From assembly GCF_040530035.1 (NCBI RefSeq), contig NZ_JBEWCD010000001.1, forward strand, positions 62,001 to 126,000: a stretch of DNA of 64,000 nt, given 5' to 3'. The position numbers and the translations under genes are program-made. The notes below the pieces were generated by a model. That model worked only from the letters and a program-made list of their open reading frames with translations. It was not told the DNA's origin and did no database searches. Positions 44,193-52,214 of the stretch are shown here, piece after piece. The stretch's first letter is position 1. Every line of letters begins with the position of its first letter. The DNA is from Roseibium sp. HPY-6 (lineage in GTDB: Bacteria; Pseudomonadota; Alphaproteobacteria; Rhizobiales; Stappiaceae).

Positions 44193-44869
44193 TCGGCTGC
44201 TTCCAGCATGGTCTCGCCGATCTCCGTCTCAACAGTCGCCGGCGAGACCTCAGCCTTTGCCCTCGCCGCATCGGCCGCCCGGCTGCGCATCTCGGTAAAC
44301 TCCGAGCGCAGCTCATGGAGCACGTCACGGACCGGCAACTCGAATTTCGAGGCAATCTTTGCGGCCATGGTCGGCAAAGCTCCTTCGAATGTCTGGATCA
44401 TCTGCACCGCAATGCGCGTGTTGCTCGCGGTGACCTCTTCAGTCGGTGTGAACCGGCCCTTGCGCGCCTCTTCGTCCTCGGCCGCTTTCCGGCTTCTGAT
44501 CTGCTCTTGAAAGAGCCGCTCCTGCTTGAGCTTGTCCTCGATCGAGGGTGTCCGAAGATCCGGCAGATCGGGTCTCGGCTCAGCTCCCTCTGCCGCAACC
44601 TGGTCGAAAGTCGGCTCAGCCACCTTCTGCGGGCCAGCCAGCTGCGTTTCCATCCCATTGCCGAGCATCTGCCCGATGTCGAGATGCCGGCGGAGCTGCT
44701 CACGGGCGACCGGCACATTGATCTTGGACAGTCGGCCGGTTCCGACCAGGGCATCGCCCGAAATCTTGCCTTCAGCGATGTACTGAGACACCCGGCCAGG
44801 GCTGACGTTGATCAATTTGGCGAATTCGCCCTTGCTGACAACGGCGTGTTCACCCGCACTTGCTGTCAC
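44189..44869 (-). CDS. Terminase small subunit (Nu1-like)
   Basis: 226 residues. The N-terminal winged-helix domain (VVSKGEFAKLINVSPGRVSQ, then YIAEGKISGDALVGTG) is that of Nu1-type DNA recognition subunits. A coiled-coil middle follows and the helical C-terminus contacts the large subunit. A repeat cluster just upstream of its start is a likely binding target. Confidence 0.85.
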   Translation of the reverse strand: MTASAGEHAVVSKGEFAKLINVSPGRVSQYIAEGKISGDALVGTGRLSKINVPVAREQLRRHLDIGQMLGNGMETQLAGPQKVAEPTFDQVAAEGAEPRPDLPDLRTPSIEDKLKQERLFQEQIRSRKAAEDEEARKGRFTPTEEVTASNTRIAVQMIQTFEGALPTMAAKIASKFELPVRDVLHELRSEFTEMRSRAADAARAKAEVSPATVETEIGETMLEAAE

Positions 44870-44893
44870 AGGTTCGCTCCGGCATGGATCTCA

Positions 44894-44952
44894 ACTTTAG
44901 GAATTTAGCCCCGACTTTAGGACTTTAGCCGACTTTAGGCTTCGAATTTAGG
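44894..44952. repeat. ACTTTAG repeat cluster upstream of terminase (possible cos/terminase site)
   Basis: Four copies of ACTTTAG (44894, 44914, 44922, 44932) plus a variant AATTTAG lie within 59 bp, just upstream of the small terminase gene. Lambda-type cosB sites occupy this place. The cleavage site itself cannot be pinned down. Confidence 0.5.
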
Positions 44953-45389
44953 GTCAGACTGGCGACATTAAACGCTCAGTCCCCCCGTTTTGTCTTTTGG
45001 CGGGATACGGTCCCTACTTGTTTCACGCGTTTTTGTGAAACCCTCGAATTTTGATAAAGCCGCAACGTAGCAAGCTGTGCACTTTCGCATGCGCCCCTGA
45101 CCAATTGACCAAGATTGTCCGCCAACAGCCCAGCTCGGCCAGTGTGGTTTCGCACCTTTTGCGTTGACACATGGGCACGCGCATAGATTTCTTGCCGCAA
45201 AGCAATTGAAGATCAGCCATTCATTGACTGCACAAAATTTAAGATGATTGTCTTAACCTACGAGTGAGCAGCCGTAAGTTGGCCGCGGTGTTTTTCAGAG
45301 AATCTGGAAGCAGAAAATTCACTCACTGTTTGCCGCTTGCCGACCCAAACCGAGATGATTTAGTTGGCGAAACTTGCAACAGCACAAAT
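44953..45389. other. Non-coding stretch upstream of terminase
   Basis: No frame looks coding; short minus-strand frames here lack family resemblance and ribosome binding sites. The late promoter and cos cleavage site are expected in this stretch. Confidence 0.4.
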
Positions 45390-46478
45390 CTAAGCTGCGA
45401 CCTTTTCCTTTAGACCATAGATATAGCAGACTTCACTAAAAGCCTCTTCGGGATCGGGCTTCGATGCCTGTCCCGTGATAGTCCCAACAATGAACTCGAG
45501 AGCAGTAACAGCTCCTGCGATGTATTCACCTTTCGCTAGCGATCCAAATAAGCTTGGTGTCGCTTCAAGCAGGCGCAAACCTGTCCGCTTGGCAAATTTT
45601 TCACCTTTCTTCGCCACGGCGCGCTCCAATTCAGTGAGCTTCACGTGAAGGTGGTTATTGAGATTGATGTCGGCGAAATGCGCCACGTCCTCATAGTTAC
45701 CGCTGATGAGCCCTTCAAAGCACTCTGGCACAATAGTCCGCAGGTGTGACAGGTAGTCCTCACGCTCCTCTTGCAACTCCTCTCGGATTTCTGGAATTGC
45801 CTCCTTGTCTATAGTCCAGAGAGCCGGAAAAGCGATACGCAGACCACTCATCGCGAGCACTGGAAGAATATCAGAAGTGCGAAGCTTTCGAGTTGATGCT
45901 GTACGCGCTTGTGTTAGCAGGGTATGTGGCGTGAATAGGGTGGCCTCATTAGTGGTGACAACGCTTTCGATTGCTTGCACATCATAATAGCTGTCAATGC
46001 AAAGTTTGATCGTTTCGATGGCCTTTAGTTGATCAGAGTGCGTCGACTTACGACCTGATCCCTCAGCCACGTAAACCTGAACTGCCTGTTCGGCGACTTG
46101 AGCTCTATAATTCGAGCTGTCCCTCAGCATGGCGACATCAAGTCCACTTTTAGCCCGTTGGATGGGGTCCGATAGTACGTTGTCGATAGACTTTAGCATC
46201 CAACCAAGTTCCATCTGCCAGAAATTGCCGAACTCAAGATCAAGATCGAGGTTAGGAGGCACTACTTCGATCAGGTCAACTGGATCAAATAGCAGCCGAA
46301 GTGCGGTGTTTTGACTTGAATATTTCAGGTGCGGATTAACGGACTCCCTATCCGGGTTCAGTACTTCCGACAGTAGATCGAGACAATTCGTTTGCTTCGC
46401 TGCCTCGCCAATTGCGCTTCTTGCTTGAAAAAAGGCTGCAAGACCAGCTGCTGGTGGATCAAACAATACGACTTTCAA
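45390..46478 (-). CDS. Hypothetical protein, unknown function (possible cargo)
   Basis: 362 residues, soluble and mostly helical. The N-terminus (MKVVLFDPPAAGLAAFFQAR) and a charged centre (IREELQEEREDYLSHLRTIV) are distinctive but match no family I know. The C-terminus has a mildly hydrophobic segment (YIAGAVTALEFIVGTITGQ). It stands alone between the antiterminator and the terminase with long AT-rich flanks on both sides, which suggests acquisition as cargo. Confidence 0.7.
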   Translation of the reverse strand: MKVVLFDPPAAGLAAFFQARSAIGEAAKQTNCLDLLSEVLNPDRESVNPHLKYSSQNTALRLLFDPVDLIEVVPPNLDLDLEFGNFWQMELGWMLKSIDNVLSDPIQRAKSGLDVAMLRDSSNYRAQVAEQAVQVYVAEGSGRKSTHSDQLKAIETIKLCIDSYYDVQAIESVVTTNEATLFTPHTLLTQARTASTRKLRTSDILPVLAMSGLRIAFPALWTIDKEAIPEIREELQEEREDYLSHLRTIVPECFEGLISGNYEDVAHFADINLNNHLHVKLTELERAVAKKGEKFAKRTGLRLLEATPSLFGSLAKGEYIAGAVTALEFIVGTITGQASKPDPEEAFSEVCYIYGLKEKVAA

Positions 46479-46852
46479 AAGACATGCTCCAAAATCAAAA
46501 ACGAATAAATGTCTTCAGAGAGTGACCGTTTCTACACCGAATTTCAAGTTTTTGTTCCCCAACCCGTATCCTGAAACTCATTGGCCATAAGTCAAAACAT
46601 GGTGATCGAATGATAATTTCGATATCAAATTGTAACTAAAAGCGACAACAATCAGGCGGTGGACGGTGGCGATACCTTCCTTTGCTCAACTGTCTGCCTT
46701 GAAATCAGCGAATAAGTGTTTGGGTTCGAACAAGTCGAAACACCTGAACTAAAAGTTTAAATACATGCTCTGTGCCGGAGTATTCAGCAATCTTAGGCTG
46801 CAGGAATACGTTGCGCTAGCAAATCCAGATAACAAATTTCGAGACGTTCAAC
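46479..46852. other. AT-rich intergenic region
   Basis: No gene recognised. It probably contains the promoter of the 45390 gene and possibly a terminator region acted on by the NusG-like protein. No clear hairpin with a T-tract was found. Confidence 0.4.
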
Positions 46853-47047
46853 TCACTTGGCGTTTGAAAGCTGCTGCTGCGTAGGTCTCTTCTTCAACCA
46901 GTTGACTTCAAAGCGATATCTGAGAAAATTTCTCGGACATCTCTCCCGCCATAAAACCTCGTCGCACCAACTCCGCAGCTCCTGCGTCTTTTGTTGGCTG
47001 GGTCCACCGCTTCGGTCGCCTATTCGCGTCTGGCCTTGCGCCAGCAT
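46853..47047 (-). CDS. Possible small basic protein
   Basis: 64 residues from ATG 47047 (MLAQGQTRIGDRSGGPSQQ, LRSWCDEVLWRERCPRNFLR, then NWLKKRPTQQQLSNAK). The composition looks coding and the frame is open further upstream, but no ribosome binding site is visible. It follows the NusG-like gene by 46 bp on the same strand. The assignment is tentative. Confidence 0.4.
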   Translation of the reverse strand: MLAQGQTRIGDRSGGPSQQKTQELRSWCDEVLWRERCPRNFLRYRFEVNWLKKRPTQQQLSNAK

Positions 47048-47093
47048 CAGGTCCGAAGGATCCGACGAATCGTCCTGATATCAAGAAGTAATT

Positions 47094-47669
47094 TCAACGC
47101 CCAAGGTCGTCAACAGAGGCGGTCAGCGCCGTCCGCCGTCCGAACACACTCACCTCGCCCCGGAAAATCTCGCGCGCCTGCTCGTATCCCGTGATCTCCA
47201 CATCGAAGCCGGCAAACGGGCCTTTGATCAGCTGCAGCACCTTCCCCACCTGGATGAACGCGCCGTCCGGAATGCGCTTTTCCGTGTTTAGCCGGTCGAT
47301 CAGCGACACCATTTCGGACGCTTCCAGAAGATACGGCATTCCGTTTTCTTCAATCGATAGAATGCCTTCCACCCCGTCGCACTTGCGCACCAGGGCAAAG
47401 TCCTGCCCCGCATTCGCGTCGATCCCGGCGAACAGATAGCGGGAGAACATCGGTTTCTTGAGCGCGATTTTCTTCTTCGAGCGCGGCTGTTTCCGCTCGA
47501 AACTCTCTTCGGGAAGATGCGCGATTACCCCGGCCTCAATCAGCCCCATGAATGCCCGGCGCTCACATCTCGGGTTGGCATACACCACGCACCAAAGCAG
47601 TGGATATCCCTTGACCAGCGCCTTCAGAAGCTCAATCTCCGTGCTCAGCTTTTTCCGTGATGCGCTCAT
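47094..47669 (-). CDS. NusG-like transcription antitermination protein
   Basis: 191 residues. The N-terminal NGN domain has the NusG signature WCVVYANPRCERRAFMGLIE and PMFSRYLFAGID near residues 26-85. The C-terminal part has a KOW-like segment (GKVLQLIKGPFAGFDVEITG). NusG paralogues such as RfaH and LoaP bind RNA polymerase and suppress termination. Encoded after the replication gene and before terminase, it sits where lambda has Q, so control of the late operon is a reasonable inference. It overlaps the replication gene by ATGA. Confidence 0.82.
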   Translation of the reverse strand: MSASRKKLSTEIELLKALVKGYPLLWCVVYANPRCERRAFMGLIEAGVIAHLPEESFERKQPRSKKKIALKKPMFSRYLFAGIDANAGQDFALVRKCDGVEGILSIEENGMPYLLEASEMVSLIDRLNTEKRIPDGAFIQVGKVLQLIKGPFAGFDVEITGYEQAREIFRGEVSVFGRRTALTASVDDLGR

Positions 47670-48946
47670 TCCGCTGCCTGCCTTTCGGTGATGCTTGCAT
47701 GCTCAGTTTCAAAACGGGTGATTGCCGCCTGAACAGCGTCCAGCGCGCTGGAATAGGTGGAAAGCTCCTCCGGTGGCGACGGCAACCAGATCCAGTCGGG
47801 GCAATCGCGGTCCTGGCCAAACCAGGGCCAACCCCGCTCCTTGTGCAGCGCCTTCCAGGCCTGCCAGGTGGCCGAGCCTTTCGCCACGTTGCAGAACAGC
47901 GCGGCAAGTGGTGTCAGCGCCGGATCTGCCTGAACACCGAGATGCCGGCGGATCGCCCGCTCGTGCATCGTGTTGACGCGCGGCCAGCCGGTCATGGCCC
48001 GTTTTTCGAGCAAGAATTCCTCCCGGCTGTAGAGCCCCTGGGCAACCATCTGCTCCTGCGCCATGGTCAGTTTCGGCGGCGGCCCTTTCGGGTCTTCCAT
48101 CAGTGAGGCAAATCGCGCCGCCCCCCACGCCTTGCCGAAGGGTTTGGCTTCAAGCGGTTGTGCGGATCGGTTTCCTGAAGCGTTGACCGGCACCCGCTCC
48201 CAGAGCTTGTCGCGCAGATAGACCGCAAATGCGCAGAATTTTGATCGTCCCAGCTGCTCGCGAACATGCAGCACGTAAGCTCCGAGACGATCGGCGGCTG
48301 CCTCACGGTCGGGCTCCGACAGGTTGAACCACTCGGCCTCTGCCGTGGTGGCGCTGTCGCTGGCATAGGTTGGCCAGTCGGCATGCGTTTTTCGAAACCG
48401 CCGCTTCCAGGTGTCCTTCGAAACGCTCAGCCCTTCCGGCTCTGCGGCTTCGCGCGCGCGCCCTCTCTCCTCTGGACTGGTTATTGGAATGTTATCTGGA
48501 ATGTTCTTATCCTGGTGGACCTCCTCCACCACCTTTTGGGAACCAGCTCCACCACCTTCGGGAACGAGCTCCACCACCTTTTTGCCGGAAGGTGGTGGAG
48601 GAGATCCACCACCTTCATCTGTTTCCAGAGGCTCTGAGGGCGCTACGAGATCTCGTTCCAGCCACCTGACCGAATACTCGTTCCGCTTCCATTTCTGACC
48701 GCGAAAACCGTGCTGAGAGACGGCCACCCAGCCCTTTTCCCGGGCAATGCCCAGGTGCTTGATCACGGTTTTCTTGTCCAGGCTGCTGTATTTCACAAGA
48801 TCGCTGATCGGCGGAAAACAGCTTTCCCCGAACTCGTTCATGAACATGGAAAGGGTCAGCAGCACATGTTTTGTGGTCGCCGGCAGCTCCTTTGCCGCGC
48901 ACATGGCGTGCCGCCAGCCCCAGGCTTTGCTCCCTTCGTGGCTCAC
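47666..48946 (-). CDS. Phage replication initiator-like protein (winged helix)
   Basis: 426 residues. The N-terminal winged-helix domain (TKHVLLTLSMFMNEFGESCF, SDLVKYSSLDKKTVIKHLG, REKGWVAVSQHG) matches HTH_36/replication O-type proteins. A proline/glycine-rich linker near residues 110-145 is encoded by regularly spaced GGTGGTGGAG repeats. The C-terminal half looks like a partner-binding region. It overlaps the small HTH gene upstream and the NusG-like gene downstream by ATGA. It probably starts replication at the repeats inside its own gene. Confidence 0.75.
   Translation of the reverse strand: MSHEGSKAWGWRHAMCAAKELPATTKHVLLTLSMFMNEFGESCFPPISDLVKYSSLDKKTVIKHLGIAREKGWVAVSQHGFRGQKWKRNEYSVRWLERDLVAPSEPLETDEGGGSPPPPSGKKVVELVPEGGGAGSQKVVEEVHQDKNIPDNIPITSPEERGRAREAAEPEGLSVSKDTWKRRFRKTHADWPTYASDSATTAEAEWFNLSEPDREAAADRLGAYVLHVREQLGRSKFCAFAVYLRDKLWERVPVNASGNRSAQPLEAKPFGKAWGAARFASLMEDPKGPPPKLTMAQEQMVAQGLYSREEFLLEKRAMTGWPRVNTMHERAIRRHLGVQADPALTPLAALFCNVAKGSATWQAWKALHKERGWPWFGQDRDCPDWIWLPSPPEELSTYSSALDAVQAAITRFETEHASITERQAAE
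48524..48615. repeat. Iteron-like repeats inside the replication gene (possible origin)
   Basis: CTCCACCACCTT recurs at 48524, 48547 and 48569, spaced 22-23 bp. An inverted copy lies at 48589-48600 and a variant at 48604-48615. Spacing of about two helix turns is typical of iterons. Lambda carries its origin iterons inside gene O in the same way. Confidence 0.6.
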
Positions 48947-49248
48947 CGAAAACCCTCCTGGTCCTGCGGCAACGCGGAAACAGGCGCCAGTTTGTCGTCA
49001 AAATCACAGCCGAGCGTGACAGACATCAGCCCACCGATCCCCTCGGCCTGGATCAGACCGCGATTGCGCAGGAACCAGAGCGCGGACACGCAGCTGAAAT
49101 GATCCATCTTCGCGATGCGGCAGAGATCCACGGTCGAAAGGCACAGGCCGCCATTGTTGTGGCACTTCGCTAGAGCTTGCAGCACGTCACGCGCTGTTTT
49201 GCTCTGTAGGTACAGCCCGGCTGCCCAGGTGATTGCCCGCTCGCTCAT
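48943..49248 (-). CDS. Small winged-helix protein of the replication operon
   Basis: 101 residues. The helical pattern (SKTARDVLQALAKCHNNGGL, VDLCRIAKMDHFSCVSALWF, LRNRGLIQAEG) fits a compact winged helix. It overlaps the replication gene by four bases and is probably translated with it. A regulatory or accessory replication role is inferred. Confidence 0.7.
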   Translation of the reverse strand: MSERAITWAAGLYLQSKTARDVLQALAKCHNNGGLCLSTVDLCRIAKMDHFSCVSALWFLRNRGLIQAEGIGGLMSVTLGCDFDDKLAPVSALPQDQEGFR

Positions 49249-49328
49249 GCCGCCGCCCTCCGGTTGCAGAGGCGCGCACGCTCTGGTTTTATGAAGCTCT
49301 TTGTTTTGCCCATTGCTTCAGGCCGTTC

Positions 49329-50396
49329 ATGAAAAGAGACAAGAGCCCTCGACCCCGGAAGCGCGCTGAGCGCCTGCCGAGCACCGCGCCCCCAACGCCT
49401 GTCGCGCCCATGGCCGTCGCAGCTGCGGCGCTGACACCTTGGCAACGTCGGGCGCAATGGCTTCGCAACCATCCCTTGGTCGTGATCCTGGAAACAGCAG
49501 GTCTGGTCGGATTGATCTTCGCAGTGGGCTTGTTTTTTTACGAGCTGCGCGAACGTCAGGACGAGCGCATCGCCAGATCCTGGCAGCTTCTGACGACCCC
49601 TGCCCCCGGCAATACTGGTAAGAGGAAAGCGCTTGAGTATCTTAACAGCCAATATGGCTGTCTGCCGGCCACAATTGGTGAAGAGGAAAAGCCCTGGTGC
49701 TGGAAAACCCGTACAGATCTTCAAGGAATCGATTTGTCGTCCAAAACGCATCGCGGGGCAGTGGATCTCTTCAGAGTTGATCTTCGCGGCGCGTGGCTTA
49801 GAGGAGCGAACCTGTCCGGTGCGGATTTTACCAACGCGCTTTTGTCGAATGCAATCGTTCACGGAACCAACCTGTCCCGGGCTAACCTTTCCGCGGCCGA
49901 CCTGACCGAGGCCGAACTTGGTAGGACACAACTCTACAAAGCTGATCTTTCTGGAGCTGACTTGTCCGGGTCGAACCTCTACGGTGCTGAATTGCGCGAG
50001 GCGCTCCTGATCAATGCTAATCTCACCAGGGCGGGCCTGGTGATGGCAGATCTCTATAGGGCAGACTTGACCAAAGGAGACTTCTCCGGGGCCACGCTGA
50101 TCGCGACCAACCTCTCGCGCGCTGATCTGTCCGGTGCAAACTTGAACGGAGCAGACCTTTCGGTGTCGAACCTGACCGGTGCGAACTTGGACAGTACGAG
50201 TTGGGCAAATGCTGTCACTACTTATATGTGGGCGTTCGAAAACGCTCCGCCTCGCAACGCCCCAGAAACCGTTTTGAAAACTCTCGCATTCCGAAAAATC
50301 GACGAATCCTGGAGTGACTTTGTTGATCGTATGATGCACGAACGGCCCGAAATGGATTGGACGGAAACTCACAAGCTGCTTTTTAGTGACGGCTGA
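49329..50396 (+). CDS. Membrane-anchored pentapeptide-repeat protein 1 (cargo)
   Basis: 355 residues from ATG 49329. A basic N-terminus is followed by one membrane helix (HPLVVILETAGLVGLIFAVGLFF, residues about 55-80). From residue 165 to 300 there are more than 20 A(D/N)LXX pentapeptides forming a right-handed beta helix (GANLSGADFTNALLS, RADLSGANLNGADLS). It reads against the phage early operon, and its 3' end overlaps the gene at 50383 by 14 bp. Pentapeptide proteins can mimic DNA or act as membrane-linked effectors; a defence or exclusion role is only a suggestion. Confidence 0.85.
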   Translation: MKRDKSPRPRKRAERLPSTAPPTPVAPMAVAAAALTPWQRRAQWLRNHPLVVILETAGLVGLIFAVGLFFYELRERQDERIARSWQLLTTPAPGNTGKRKALEYLNSQYGCLPATIGEEEKPWCWKTRTDLQGIDLSSKTHRGAVDLFRVDLRGAWLRGANLSGADFTNALLSNAIVHGTNLSRANLSAADLTEAELGRTQLYKADLSGADLSGSNLYGAELREALLINANLTRAGLVMADLYRADLTKGDFSGATLIATNLSRADLSGANLNGADLSVSNLTGANLDSTSWANAVTTYMWAFENAPPRNAPETVLKTLAFRKIDESWSDFVDRMMHERPEMDWTETHKLLFSDG

Positions 50397-50691
50397 CATC
50401 ACACCGTGTCCCCTCAGCTCCGAAACGCGCCCGTTCCAGAAGCTCCAGTGATTGAAGGTGATGTTCCTGCGCGCTCAGCATGGCGGTGCTTAGGGCCTCG
50501 GCGGCGGTGACGGCCGGGAGTTGGGAGACCTCCGGTGTTTCGCGCAGCTCGTTGACGACAACGGCCAGCGCGCACATCAGCCCTTGCAGGTGATAGTGCT
50601 CAGCGTGCAGCCTCAAAATGAGATCGAATAAGCGGTCTGGGGTATCGCGGGGCCGTGCGTTCGCACGTCTCCCGTTGCCTGTCGTGGACAT
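50383..50691 (-). CDS. Small early-operon protein downstream of structured leader
   Basis: 102 residues from ATG 50691 with AAGGAG 7 nt upstream. It is helical (RLFDLILRLHAEHYHLQGLM, AEALSTAMLSAQEHHLQSLE). The frame stays open far upstream through a structured RNA region, as in Ash/Icd-type phage genes, but the strong ribosome binding site fixes this start. Its final codons overlap the pentapeptide cargo gene, so the original stop may have been displaced. Confidence 0.65.
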   Translation of the reverse strand: MSTTGNGRRANARPRDTPDRLFDLILRLHAEHYHLQGLMCALAVVVNELRETPEVSQLPAVTAAEALSTAMLSAQEHHLQSLELLERARFGAEGTRCDVSRH

Positions 50692-50701
50692 GGCCAGTCT
50701 C

Positions 50702-50879
50702 CTTGTGTGTTCACAAGTCCGACCAGCACTCTTGGCGGTAATGGTGGCCGGACGCACAGAGTCCGCCAAGAACCGGCCACAAGGAACCAGCATGCCCGAG
50801 GGCATCTCTATACGCCCGACCATAGGAGCGCACACGCTCCTATATGGGTGCGCGCACAAAAAAACGCACCCAGCAAGGA
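50702..50879 (-). ncRNA. Structured leader resembling C4/CI phage immunity RNA
   Basis: Dense hairpins lie upstream of the 50691 start: CTTGTG/CACAAG over the ribosome binding site, CTTGGCGG/CCGCCAAG (50731 with 50763) crossing GTGGCCGG/CCGGCCAC (50744 with 50773), ATGCCC/GGGCAT, ATAGGAGCG/CGCTCCTAT (50822 with 50835), and GGGTGCG/CGCACCC (50846 with 50865). Interleaved complementary segments are the hallmark of the P1/P7 C4 and P4 CI immunity RNAs, which pair with sequences in their own transcript to stop expression. The match is by eye. Confidence 0.5.
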
Positions 50880-51030
50880 GCATGGCGCGTCGAGCGCCTT
50901 GTGACTGAAGGGGCTTGGCGGTCCCCGATCCACACCCTTTTCGCGTGGACCCTGTCACCTTGCGCTGATTTGGGAAATTCGTCAAGTTGAAGCGATTGAC
51001 ACTGCAACCAATTAACTCGCGGAAAACCGA
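50880..51030. promoter_or_regulatory. Divergent promoter region of leader RNA and DUF6161-like cargo gene
   Basis: The short inverted pair GTCAA...TTGAC lies near 50981-51000. On the minus strand TTGACG with a weak -10 17 nt later could drive the leader. On the plus strand TTGACA at 50996 could drive the cargo gene. None is certain. Confidence 0.35.
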
Positions 51031-52143
51031 ATGCTGCAAACCACCCGAATGCTGGCTTGGATCAGTTTCTTTCAGAAAATTAGAGTTGATGAGACCGTAA
51101 CCGACGACTCGGACCAAGACGCAAACGCGAACCCAGAACCGAGCCTCTCTGGTGCAGACGTTTTTCTGAAGCTCGTCCCTCCGACGACTAGGGTCGGATC
51201 CGTACCAGCGTTCAAAATAACCAAGTTTCGAGACTTTGACCCAAGCGAGATTCCACTTCCCGCCGCCACAACTAACGATACGGGTCTTCGTCGTGACATT
51301 GTCATGACCGATCTTGTCGCGATTTCCCTTGAATGCGCAGAGGCAGTTGTCCTTCCGGAAGAAATTTGGGGCCTTTTGGGCGACAAGAAAGCCGCAGAAA
51401 ACTTGTCGGTTTTGTATTTGTCGCTCAAAGCTTGCGTAATTGCTACGGAGCCCGATCTGTTTCAAAAACAGAAAGGAAAATTTGAAAAACATTTCGAAAA
51501 AATGCGCACCAACAATGCCGAAAGAACGCGCGCTGTCGTAAAGTCTGCGCAACAGGAAATTGAGAAAGAAATTGAAGACTTGCGTGGCACCCTTTCGAAG
51601 GAACTCGAAGAAGAACGCAAAAAAGTAGAGAGTGCTGCCAAAGAGGCAATTGAAAAGTATAAACGAGAAGCGGGCGCAACACTGATTGTAAAGGGTGCCA
51701 ACGATCTCTGGGGCAAAAAGCTTTCTGCTCATAGGTGGATTTTCGGCGTTTCTGCGTTGGCTTTCGTGCTGGTGGTTGTAGGTACAATCAGCTTCTCGAT
51801 TTTTTTTCGCACAGAGATCTCCGACGAGCTTTTGAAGCTTGAACCACTGTTCCAAGGGCACGTATTCGGCGCGGTCGTTCTTGTTCTCATACCGGTACTG
51901 GGCATAGCCTGGGTGCTCCGTCTTCTCAGCCGCTTTACAACCCAAAACATGATGCTTGCCGACGATGCTCAGCTTCGCCGAGTGATGGCTGAAACCTATG
52001 TGAAACTGGTTTCTGAGAACGCAATCAAGGAACCGGAAGATAGGGCGATTATACTCTCCGCTCTTTTCAGACCGTTGCCCGGAACAGGCGCTGAAGACGT
52101 CAGCCCACCCAGCATTACGGACATCCTCAAGGGCAAGAACTGA
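51031..52143 (+). CDS. DUF6161-like coiled-coil membrane protein (cargo)
   Basis: 370 residues. A soluble N-terminal domain of about 150 residues is followed by a long coiled coil (residues about 160-215, QQEIEKEIEDLRGTLSKELE). Two membrane helices follow (IFGVSALAFVLVVVGTISFS and VFGAVVLVLIPVLGIAWVL). The conserved C-terminus RLLSRFTTQNMMLADDAQLR ends with IILSALFRP. The C-terminal pattern fits DUF6161. It lies opposite to the phage operon, with a shared TGACATCAC at its stop as at the end of the pentapeptide gene. Confidence 0.75.
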   Translation: MLQTTRMLAWISFFQKIRVDETVTDDSDQDANANPEPSLSGADVFLKLVPPTTRVGSVPAFKITKFRDFDPSEIPLPAATTNDTGLRRDIVMTDLVAISLECAEAVVLPEEIWGLLGDKKAAENLSVLYLSLKACVIATEPDLFQKQKGKFEKHFEKMRTNNAERTRAVVKSAQQEIEKEIEDLRGTLSKELEEERKKVESAAKEAIEKYKREAGATLIVKGANDLWGKKLSAHRWIFGVSALAFVLVVVGTISFSIFFRTEISDELLKLEPLFQGHVFGAVVLVLIPVLGIAWVLRLLSRFTTQNMMLADDAQLRRVMAETYVKLVSENAIKEPEDRAIILSALFRPLPGTGAEDVSPPSITDILKGKN

Positions 52144-52214
52144 CATCACGCCACGCTCCCCTTGCCCAACTCCCCGAAACTCGGCAAGTTTGAGTTGCAA
52201 CAAAGGGTGAAGGC

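Noticed and set aside
44976..45220. Short minus-strand frames upstream of terminase
   Set aside because: No family resemblance or ribosome binding site, and two overlapping frames look equally weak.
48524..48615. CRISPR-like array
   Set aside because: The regular repeats are 12 bp, lie inside a coding gene and have no unique spacers of CRISPR length. No other CRISPR-like array was seen in the window.
49245..50402. Minus-strand frame antisense to pentapeptide protein 1
   Set aside because: The repeat structure of the pentapeptide gene keeps the opposite frame open; its VxxGQV periodicity is the mirror of the real repeats.
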